Source of the DNA: Natronoarchaeum mannanilyticum
GTDB lineage: Archaea > Halobacteriota > Halobacteria > Halobacteriales > Natronoarchaeaceae
Assembly (NCBI RefSeq): GCF_039522665.1
Contig: NZ_BAAADV010000003.1
Location: 288,124 to 352,123 of the forward strand
DNA length: 64,000 bases
Direction: 5' to 3'
The notes below the pieces were generated by a model that searched no databases, was not told where the DNA came from, and saw only the letters and a list, made by a program, of their open reading frames with translations. This document shows positions 58,354 to 64,000 of this stretch, one piece after another. Made by a program: the position numbers and the translations under genes. Within the stretch, counting starts at the first letter, position 1. Every line of letters begins with the position of its first letter.

Positions 58354-58917
58354 ATGAGCACGCAGAACGCCGACGAGCCGGCACACGAGAACGCCGAGCA
58401 GGACGTGATCGCCGTCGACGCCGACGACAACCCCGAGGGACTGGTGAACCGACTGGACGCCCACACCGGCGACGGGATCCGCCACCGCGCCTTTACCTCG
58501 CTGGTGTTCGACGGCGAGGGCAACATCCTGCTGGCCCAGCGCGCCGCCAACAAGCGCCTCTGGGACACCCACTGGGACGGCACAGTCGCCTCCCACCCCG
58601 TCGAGGGCCAGACCCAGAAGGAGGCCACCCGCCAGCGCCTCGACGAAGAGTTGGGGATCTCGCCCGACCAGTACGACGATCTGCGCGTGACCGACCGGTT
58701 CGAGTACAAGCGCTACTACGAGAACGCGGGCGTCGAGCACGAGGTTTGCGCGGTGCTCAAACTCACGCTCGACGACACCTCTCTCGACCCCGACGAGGAG
58801 GAGGTCGCCGGCCTGATGTGGGTCCCCTACGAGCGTCTGCACGAACACCCCGAGTGGTACCGCCAGCTCCGCCTCTGCCCCTGGTTCGAGATCGCGATGC
58901 GCCGCGACGTCCGGTAA
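58354..58917 (+). CDS. idi: Isopentenyl-diphosphate isomerase type I-like (Nudix) protein
   Basis: The 187-residue Nudix protein has EGLVNRLDAHTGDGIRHRAF, a metal-binding Glu/His pattern and the IDI-type Nudix helix EATRQRLDEELGI. EHEVCAVLKL supplies the second catalytic Glu. At the place of the catalytic Cys (E. coli IDI Cys67, in the sequence NSVCGHP) this protein has DGTVASHP, so the Cys is Ala. Haloarchaeal IDI-like proteins appear to share this. Family assignment is good; the exact activity is less certain. The ATG at 58354 is used. Confidence 0.8.
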   Translation: MSTQNADEPAHENAEQDVIAVDADDNPEGLVNRLDAHTGDGIRHRAFTSLVFDGEGNILLAQRAANKRLWDTHWDGTVASHPVEGQTQKEATRQRLDEELGISPDQYDDLRVTDRFEYKRYYENAGVEHEVCAVLKLTLDDTSLDPDEEEVAGLMWVPYERLHEHPEWYRQLRLCPWFEIAMRRDVR

Positions 58918-59014
58918 GTAACGCGCGCGACGATCACTTTCTCGCGAGGCACCCTGTTCCCGCAGTCGAAGCGCCAGCCGTAACGCTGATAAGGTATGTT
59001 AACACGTGGCAAGG

Positions 59015-59022
59015 ATTTATAA
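59015..59022 (+). promoter_or_regulatory. TATA box for the 59076 gene
   Basis: ATTTATAA lies 54-61 bases before the ATG, giving a leader of about 30 bases. Confidence 0.5.
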
Positions 59023-59075
59023 CCCGTCCCGACTAACTCGTACGTAGGGGCAGGTGAACGGCCCCGCGACAGACC

Positions 59076-59426
59076 ATGAGTACCACCGCACGACGGCGTG
59101 ACGCGACCCGAGTCGACATGAGCCGCGCAGAACAGTGGGTCGTCCACCACGTCATGCTGCAGCAGGTCGAAGCGCACCGGGAGGACGGCGAGTCCCCGCC
59201 CTGGTGGGCGATCAACGCGATCGAAAAGCTCGAAGACCGGCCGGTAGAGGAGTCGACGGCCGGCACCGACCGACCGTTCACCTGCTATGAGGCCTGGCGC
59301 CTCCGCCGTGCGCTCTCCGAGTACGCCGAACAGCCGGAAACGCCGGAGGACGACGTCGCCGCCGCGGTGGGGCTCGTCCGACGGCTCGACGAGACGTTCG
59401 TCGAACCGCCGACCGCGCTGAACTGA
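59076..59426 (+). CDS. Hypothetical small helical protein (116 aa)
   Basis: The 116-residue protein is Arg-rich at the N-terminus (TTARRRDATRVDMSRAEQWV) and then helical: VHHVMLQQVEAHREDGESPP, WWAINAIEKLEDRPVEESTA, CYEAWRLRRALSEYAEQPET and AAAVGLVRRLDETFVEPPTA. I do not recognise the family but the charge pattern is typically haloarchaeal. It has its own TATA box and a short leader. Downstream is the large palindromic element. A T5 tract at 59452-59456 may terminate it. Confidence 0.68.
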   Translation: MSTTARRRDATRVDMSRAEQWVVHHVMLQQVEAHREDGESPPWWAINAIEKLEDRPVEESTAGTDRPFTCYEAWRLRRALSEYAEQPETPEDDVAAAVGLVRRLDETFVEPPTALN

Positions 59427-60218
59427 TCGACTGGCGGATATTCTCGGCTCGTTTTTCGGTGTGGTCGCCTCGATAACGGCTACTGCCGAGCTGGTGGTCT
59501 TGAATTACCCGCTGGATACGCTCCGAAAGTCGCCGCCGCGCTCTCTGGGACAGCACTAGACGATAACGCCCTGAAAGCCCCCGCCACGCTCGACCGGTTG
59601 CGACTCGCTGCGCTCCTCGCTCCTTTCAGTCGCTGTGGTGCTTGCGTCGTCTCACCGGATCGAGCCCGACGGCCCCTTTCATTCCCACCCAACCGCAGCC
59701 TCGTCCTCCCCAACCGACTCCTTCGGTCGCGCTGCTCCCTCAGTCGTCCCTCGCGCGCCGCTGTCTCGTCACAGGGACTCGACAGCGCGCGCCACCGCAG
59801 CCGCGGGGCCGGGCGCGACCTTGTGTCGCGCCCCGGGGGAGGGCCGGGGTTGCGCGTGGTCGCAACGCGACCCGCGCACTGCGGTGGCTGTTCCTGGCGT
59901 CCTGCCGAGCGCAGCGAGGCAGGGCTCGGAAGACGAGCGTAGCGAGTCTTCCGGCGGAATGAAAGGGCGAGGGCCGGTGGCCCGTTCTCAGGGGGCTCTA
60001 TCCGAACGCAGTGAGGATATCTCCCTGAGAACGGGCGAGCGGACCGAGGGCTTTCAAGATGTTATCGTCGGTAGCTGTTGCAATTGATAGGAGCCGCCCG
60101 AGAGCTTTCGAGGAGGTCCTGTTAGCAGAACAAGAAATTATACCAGGGGCGGTACAAGAGCTCTCAGAGCCGGATTGACCGGCGCGATTCCGGCAGTCGC
60201 AAGGAATACGTCGACAGT
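59427..60218. other. 792-base intergenic region dominated by a palindromic element
   Basis: Apart from the T5 tract near 59452, this gap contains the nested inverted-repeat element at 59562-60066. Outside it are possible weaker outer repeats: CTCCGAAAG (about 59521) to the left and GAGCTTTCGAGGAG (about 60101) to the right. The open frames through this region are on both strands, rich in Arg/Pro, and follow the palindromes, so none is accepted as a gene. Confidence 0.5.
59562..60066. mobile_element. 505-base nested palindromic element with imperfect terminal inverted repeats
   Basis: The ends GATAAC...TGAAAGCCC (59562-59583) and GGGCTTTCA...GTTATC (60045-60066) match as inverted repeats over 22 bases with four mismatches. 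Inside, CCCTTTCATTCC (59674-59685) pairs with GGAATGAAAGGG (59956-59967). GCCCGTTCTCAGGG (59980-59993) pairs with CCCTGAGAACGGGC (60023-60036). Further hairpins carry GGGCGCGAC/GTCGCGCCC and GCCACCGCAG/CTGCGGTGGC. Loops contain GAGCGNAGCGAG. No transposase is encoded. It may be a MITE-like or structural element. Confidence 0.7.
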
Positions 60219-60590
60219 TCAAGGCCGCGTCGTCGCCCACACCGCCACGACGCCGAGGAACAGCGCCGGAAGTAGCGGGAACACGATCAGCGTCGGAATG
60301 TACGGCAGTTGGGGCGGGCGCAGGTACGTGACGATCGGCGCCACGACGAACGAAAAGAAGATGACGCCGACGAGCGTCCAGCCGCGCCAGTCGAACTCGC
60401 GGTCGGCGTCGTCCGGGTGGGGTCGATCGGCAGCGTCGCCGGACTCCGCGCCGTCCTCGACCCGCTCGCCGTCGGCGTTGAACGCGGACGGATCGTGGGT
60501 GTACGCGTCGCTCGACGATCCGGCGGCGTCCCGCGCGTCAGCATCGCCCACCGATCCGGCGTCGCCCGCGCCGTCTCCCTCAGAGTTCAC
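60219..60590 (-). CDS. Hypothetical membrane protein (123 aa)
   Basis: The 123-residue protein has a hydrophilic Asp/Ala/Gly-rich start of about 60 residues (GDADARDAAGSSSDAYTHDP) and two membrane segments (TLVGVIFFSFVVAPIVTYLR and IVFPLLPALFLGVVAVWATT). I do not recognise the family. It starts at a GTG and overlaps the end of the upstream dehydrogenase gene by 11 bases, so it is probably co-transcribed with it. The downstream side is the palindromic element. Confidence 0.65.
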   Translation of the reverse strand: MNSEGDGAGDAGSVGDADARDAAGSSSDAYTHDPSAFNADGERVEDGAESGDAADRPHPDDADREFDWRGWTLVGVIFFSFVVAPIVTYLRPPQLPYIPTLIVFPLLPALFLGVVAVWATTRP

Positions 60591-61671
60591 TGTCGGGTCT
60601 TACGACCACTTTGCCAAAGCCCTCACGGTTCTCCAGTAGCTCGTGAGCCCTGGCCGTCTCGCTCATCGGCAGCGTCTCGCGGATCCGCACCTCGAAGGTG
60701 CCGTCCCAGACGCGTTCGAGAACGTCGTCGATCTCGCCGGGCGTCGCCATCGTCGAGCCGAGCACGCTGAGCTGGTTCCAGAAGATGCGGTTGATGTTGG
60801 TCTCGGGCGCGTGGCCCGTCGTCGCGCCGCAGGTGACCAGCCGGCCGCCCTTCGCGAGGCTGGCCAGCGAGTCGGACCACGTGTCGGCGCCGACGTGGTC
60901 GACGACGACGTCGACGCCGTCGTCAGAACGCCTGCGTTCTGACGGCCCATCAGACGTAGTCTGATGACCGCGCTTCCCGGTGATGGCGCGGATCTCGTCG
61001 GCGAAGTCGTCTTCCTCGTAGTTGATCGCCGCCTCGGCGCCGAGTTCCTCGGCGTACCGGCACTTCTCGTCGGAGCCGCCGGTCGCGTACACCGTCGCGC
61101 CGGCGTAGTCGGCGATCTGGACCGCGGCGTGGCCGACGCCGCCGCTGGCCCCGAGCACGAGCACCGTCTCGCCCGGCTCGACGTCGGCGCGCGTCATCAG
61201 CATGCGCCAAGCGGTCTGGAAGACGAGCGGCGCGGCCGCCGCGGTCTCCCAGTCGACGCCCTCGGGCACCGCGACCAGAGTCTCCTCGGGGATCGCCGCG
61301 AGTTCGGAGTGGACGCCGCGAACGTGCTCGCCGACGATGTGGTAGTTGACGCACTGGGGCTCTTCGCCGTGGCGGCAGTACTCGCACTCGCCGCAGTACC
61401 GGCCCGCCGTGAGCGCGACCCGATCGCCCGGTTCGAACCGCGAGACGTGCTCGCCGACAGCCTCGACGACGCCGGCGCCGTCGCTGCCCGGAACGTGGGG
61501 CATCTCCAGGTCCAGCCCCGGCATCCCGCGGCGCGTCCAGACGTCGAGGTGGTTGAGCGCGCCCGCCTTCACGTCGACGAGCACGTCGTCGGCGCCGATC
61601 TCCGGGTCGGGGAACTCGCCGTACTCGACGACGTCGGTACCGCCGTGGTCGGTGAATTTGACTGCGTCCAT
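60580..61671 (-). CDS. Zinc-lobe alcohol dehydrogenase / quinone oxidoreductase-like (MDR) protein
   Basis: The 363-residue MDR enzyme has the structural zinc lobe CGECEYCRHGEEPQC (CX2CX2CX7C, 93-107) and a Rossmann motif GASGGVGHAAV near 174-184. The catalytic zinc ligands look lost: the usual GHE reads GSD and the first Cys region reads NHLDVW. So it is an NAD(P)H-dependent oxidoreductase whose active centre may not use catalytic zinc. Residues 236-251 are an insertion encoded by a 48-base double hairpin. The gene overlaps the next by 11 bases. Confidence 0.86.
   Translation of the reverse strand: MDAVKFTDHGGTDVVEYGEFPDPEIGADDVLVDVKAGALNHLDVWTRRGMPGLDLEMPHVPGSDGAGVVEAVGEHVSRFEPGDRVALTAGRYCGECEYCRHGEEPQCVNYHIVGEHVRGVHSELAAIPEETLVAVPEGVDWETAAAAPLVFQTAWRMLMTRADVEPGETVLVLGASGGVGHAAVQIADYAGATVYATGGSDEKCRYAEELGAEAAINYEEDDFADEIRAITGKRGHQTTSDGPSERRRSDDGVDVVVDHVGADTWSDSLASLAKGGRLVTCGATTGHAPETNINRIFWNQLSVLGSTMATPGEIDDVLERVWDGTFEVRIRETLPMSETARAHELLENREGFGKVVVRPDSEL
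60919..60966. repeat. In-frame 48-base palindromic insertion inside the dehydrogenase gene
   Basis: CGTCAGAACG/CGTTCTGACG (60921-60930, 60935-60944; loop CCTG) and CATCAGAC/GTCTGATG (60948-60955, 60959-60966; loop GTA) form two adjacent perfect hairpins. The 48 bases code for HQTTSDGPSERRRSDD between TGKRG and GVDVVVDH, where family members are expected to run on directly. Frame is kept and there is no stop. Confidence 0.8.
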
Positions 61672-61803
61672 GCGCGAGTGGTCGTCCGGCGCGGTGAAAA
61701 CAGTACGCGACGGGGACGGCGTCGCCGGTTTCGGATCGGCCGGCGGCGCGGCTCCCCGGAGCGCGGCGCAAGGGGTTTCAGGACCTCGTCCGAAACGCCG
61801 CCC

Positions 61804-62487
61804 ATGGTCGACTTCCAGCAGCGCGACACCCGGCGGGATCTGCGGGACGAGGAGGACGAGTCGGGAGAGGAGCCGGCGACCGATCGGGACACGTCGAGCG
61901 ACGCCGAGCCCGACCCGGAGGTCGGAGAGGGCGACCCCGACGTCGAGGGCGACGAACTTCACGACACCGAGGAGTACGACGAGTTCGATCCCGACGAGCT
62001 CTGCACCGCGGTCGTGACCGTCTCCTCGGAGCGATCGCTCTCGGACGACCCCGCGGGCGACGCCGTCGTCGCCGGGATGGAGGACGCGGGCCACGAGATC
62101 GTCACCCGGGAGCTGATCGAAGCCAAGTACGACAACATCCAGCAGACGATCAACCGGCTGGCGGATCGGGGCGACGTCGACGTCGTGGTGATGACCGGCG
62201 GCACGGGAATCACGGCGGACGACGTGACGATCGAGGCCGTCGAGCCGCTGTTCGACAAGGAGCTGCCGGGCTTCGGCGAGCTGTTTCGCCTGCTGTCGTA
62301 CGACGAGGTCGCGACGAAAGTCGTCGCGACGCGCGCGACCGCCGGGATCGTCACCGACGTGCCGGTGTTTTGCATGCCGGGCAGCGAGCGGGCCGCCCGC
62401 CTCGGGACCGAGGGGATCGTCGTCGAGGAAGCAGGTCACGTCGCCGGGCTGGCGCGGACGGGCGACCCCGAGAAACATCCGCGGTGA
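61804..62487 (+). CDS. moaB: MoaB-like molybdenum cofactor biosynthesis protein
   Basis: The 227-residue protein has an acidic N-terminal tail of about 65 residues, then LCTAVVTVSSERSLSDDPAG, VVMTGGTGITADDVTIEAVE, LPGFGELFRLLSYDEV and VFCMPGSERAARLGTEGIV, which are the MoaB/MogA motifs (TGGTG and, in place of LPG, MPGS). The family makes adenylylated molybdopterin or a similar step. The tail is unusually long. The start is the ATG at 61804. It diverges from the dehydrogenase with a 132-base gap. Confidence 0.92.
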   Translation: MVDFQQRDTRRDLRDEEDESGEEPATDRDTSSDAEPDPEVGEGDPDVEGDELHDTEEYDEFDPDELCTAVVTVSSERSLSDDPAGDAVVAGMEDAGHEIVTRELIEAKYDNIQQTINRLADRGDVDVVVMTGGTGITADDVTIEAVEPLFDKELPGFGELFRLLSYDEVATKVVATRATAGIVTDVPVFCMPGSERAARLGTEGIVVEEAGHVAGLARTGDPEKHPR

Positions 62488-62750
62488 CCGGGAAGTCACG
62501 GCCGTTTTAGGACCGTTTACGCGCCCCGAATCGCCGCTTTCGACGGATATCCTCGCATGTGAGCGACCGAGGAGTGTCGAACGGAGCCGCCGGGCGCGTC
62601 ACACTATCGGTACGATCATCGAGACGCTGAATTGACCGTTCAAATCGGGGCGAAACCACCGGTTCTGAGCGGGCGCAAATCCGATCGTTCGGCCGGGTGT
62701 TAGCCGGTTTTGAAGCGTCGTGAACGCCGTCAAACGTCGCCGGGCCTTAC

Positions 62751-63725
62751 ATGACAAGCGCGGAAAGCAACGATCGCGTCATGTCAGAGCGCACCCGACG
62801 TTCGGTGCTGAAAGCCGCAGGCGCATCGCTTGCCGCGACGACCGTCGCCGCGGGCGTCGGCGCAGCGACGTCCGACAGCGGGTGGACGGTGGCCGAATCC
62901 CCCGTCGACGGAACCCTCCACGACGTGCAGTACACCGCGCGCGACGCCCACGCGGTGGGCGGCGGCGGGGTCGTGATCCGCCGGACTGACGAGGGGTGGC
63001 GCAAGCTGCTCGACGGCGGCCCCACCGGCAACGGGAACAACCTCTACGGCGCGGCCGCGACCGACGACGGGAAGCGCCTCTGGTTCGTCGGTTCCAGCGG
63101 CGCGATCGGCGAGTACGACGTCGAGACGGGCAACCTCGAGGACCGCTCGGCTCCGATGGACGTCACGAACAACTTCAACGACGTCGCGGTCGTCGGATCG
63201 GCCGGCGACGCCGAGGTGTACGTCGCCGGCGACTCGGGCAAGATCTACTACAGTTTCGCGAACGGCGAGGAGGGCACCTGGGACTACGTCACGCCCGGGA
63301 GCGGGTCGGCCCTCCCCGCGATCGAGACGTTCGGCGCGCGCTCGGCCCACGCCATCGACACGAACGGGCGCGTGTTCGAGACGACCGACGGCGTCACCTG
63401 GGAACCGATCGGCATCGAGGACGCCGACGTCACGTTCTACGGGCTCGACAGCGACGGGCGCGACGACGTGACCGTCAGCGGCGGCAACGCCAGCGTGTTC
63501 GAGTGGAACGGCTCACAGTGGACCCCCGAGAGCCTCGGCGACGCCGACCTGCTGGACGTCGAGACCGAGGACGGCGACGGCGTCGCGGTCGGCGGCGGCG
63601 GAACGATCTTCGAGCGGGCCGGCGGGCGCTGGTCGCAGGTCGACACGCCGACCGGCGCGAACCTGAAGGCGGGCGCCGGAGACGACCTCGCGGTCGGAGC
63701 CAGCGGCATCGTGCTGGAGCGGTGA
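62751..63725 (+). CDS. Tat-exported beta-propeller-like protein
   Basis: The 324-residue protein has a Tat signal (SERTRRSVLKAAGASLAATT, residues 12-31) and a possible AGVGAAT cleavage region. The rest repeats beta-strand units of about 40 residues such as LYGAAATDDGKRLWFVGSSG, AEVYVAGDSGKIYYSFANGE and VAVGGGGTIFERAGGRWSQV, as in YCF48-like and WD40-like beta-propellers. It probably sits outside the cell; the function is unknown. The ATG at 62751 is used; MSERTRR at 62781 would give a more typical N-region. Confidence 0.82.
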   Translation: MTSAESNDRVMSERTRRSVLKAAGASLAATTVAAGVGAATSDSGWTVAESPVDGTLHDVQYTARDAHAVGGGGVVIRRTDEGWRKLLDGGPTGNGNNLYGAAATDDGKRLWFVGSSGAIGEYDVETGNLEDRSAPMDVTNNFNDVAVVGSAGDAEVYVAGDSGKIYYSFANGEEGTWDYVTPGSGSALPAIETFGARSAHAIDTNGRVFETTDGVTWEPIGIEDADVTFYGLDSDGRDDVTVSGGNASVFEWNGSQWTPESLGDADLLDVETEDGDGVAVGGGGTIFERAGGRWSQVDTPTGANLKAGAGDDLAVGASGIVLER

Positions 63726-63802
63726 GCGCCCAATGGATGAAACGGCGAGCGTCCGACGGGAACCGGATCGCTGACGCGGACCTAATCGTTTAGACCGGGA
63801 GC

Positions 63803-63808
63803 TTTTTT
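63803..63808 (+). terminator. T6 tract after the 62751-63725 gene
   Basis: Six T residues 78 bases after the stop and 26 bases before the next ATG. They may end the upstream transcript or sit in the promoter of the small ORF. Confidence 0.4.
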
Positions 63809-63833
63809 GAGGTACTGACGTACTCCGGGGCAG

Positions 63834-63911
63834 ATGTACGTCGACGACGAGGCTCCGGAGGGGAGCGCAGGGGGACCGAATCGGCAGACGACGGGGGGTG
63901 ATCGGCGATGA
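63834..63911 (+). CDS. Possible 25-codon ORF overlapping the next gene
   Basis: ATG at 63834 opens a 25-codon frame (begins MYVDDEAPEGSAGG, ends TTGGDRR) whose stop overlaps the next ATG as ATGA at 63908-63911. This is the same start/stop coupling used by many real operons in this window. It is too short to be judged by composition. It could be a leader peptide or a chance frame. Confidence 0.3.
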   Translation: MYVDDEAPEGSAGGPNRQTTGGDRR

Positions 63912-64000
63912 GCGACCCCGGACTGTCGGACGAGGACCGCGAGCGGATCGAACAGTTCCTGGAAACGCCGCCCTACGAGCGCGACCCCGAGCAGCTGACG
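63908..64000 (+). CDS. Partial hypothetical protein (cut by window edge)
   Basis: Only the first 31 codons are present: an acidic helix LSDEDRERIEQFLETPPYER, then DPEQLT. No family can be assigned. The composition (Asp/Glu-rich) agrees with a haloarchaeal protein. The ATG overlaps the stop of the preceding 25-codon frame. It could also be read from the promoter region near 63780. Confidence 0.5.
   Translation, partial: MSDPGLSDEDRERIEQFLETPPYERDPEQLT

Noticed and set aside
59575-60090. Several ORFs of 100-150 codons in the 59.4-60.2 kb gap
   Set aside because: They follow palindromes on both strands, are rich in Arg/Pro/Ser and lack the acidic composition of haloarchaeal proteins.

Overview
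The window is a 64 kb piece of a haloarchaeal (class Halobacteria) chromosome. The DNA is very GC-rich. The proteins are strongly acidic, with Asp/Glu-rich linkers and Tat-type lipoprotein signals (RR followed by a lipobox such as AVAGC). Promoters look archaeal (BRE/TATA about 25 bases before leaderless starts). The families are typical of the group: HalOD1, AglG, a PGF-CTERM-like tail, S19e, PDCD5, and class I LysRS with archaeal-type UMP kinase. The genus cannot be fixed from sequence alone. There is no rRNA, CRISPR array or transposase gene, and one tRNA gene is present.

Layout. 0-1.1 kb: end of a trp operon (trpD, start of trpF). 1.2-1.5 kb: tRNA-Val(GAC) followed by a partial copy of its 3' end. 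1.6-4 kb: lipoprotein, small proteins, a HalOD1 protein and a three-gene membrane operon with a half-length lycopene cyclase domain. 4.1-10.3 kb: homoserine kinase, two FAD proteins, a PAS histidine kinase and a conserved haloarchaeal protein. 10.4-13.1 kb: two UspA proteins around a PiT-like permease. 13.7-16.6 kb: a site-2 protease and a Get3/ArsA ATPase. 16.6-28.7 kb: a surface-glycan cluster. 28.7-31.2 kb: lysS-pyrH. 31.3-49.6 kb: mostly housekeeping (thiL, rps19e-PDCD5-PP-loop ATPase, thpR, TPR/DUF424, an ABC exporter, sufS, corA) mixed with small haloarchaeal membrane proteins. 49.7-64 kb: PrsW and CPBP proteases, sufU, pgi, a diacylglycerol-kinase-like protein, a Nudix IPP isomerase-like protein, a zinc-lobe dehydrogenase, moaB and a Tat-exported beta-propeller-like protein.

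How the genes work together. The glycan cluster is the largest coherent module. A leftward operon holds a UDP-sulfoquinovose-synthase-like enzyme, two SDR epimerases, an AglG-like GT2, a GT4 and an AlkP/sulfatase-fold enzyme, mostly linked by ATGA or GTGA overlaps. A rightward set holds two more AlkP-fold proteins, a GT4, a methyltransferase and a Wzx/AglR-type flippase. Together they look able to make, decorate and flip an acidic, possibly sulfonated, lipid-linked glycan for S-layer proteins. Four different intramembrane proteases (two S2P, PrsW, CPBP) are spread through the window.

The most unusual features are non-coding or intragenic. A 48-base double hairpin is inserted in frame inside an alcohol dehydrogenase gene. 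A 505-base nested palindromic element with imperfect 22-base terminal inverted repeats fills the 59.4-60.2 kb gap. A recurring hairpin-loop sequence, GARCGNAGYGAG, appears in several intergenic palindromes. The 3' ends of tRNA-Val and sufS are each partly duplicated just downstream of the gene. Translational coupling by 4-base start/stop overlaps is widespread.
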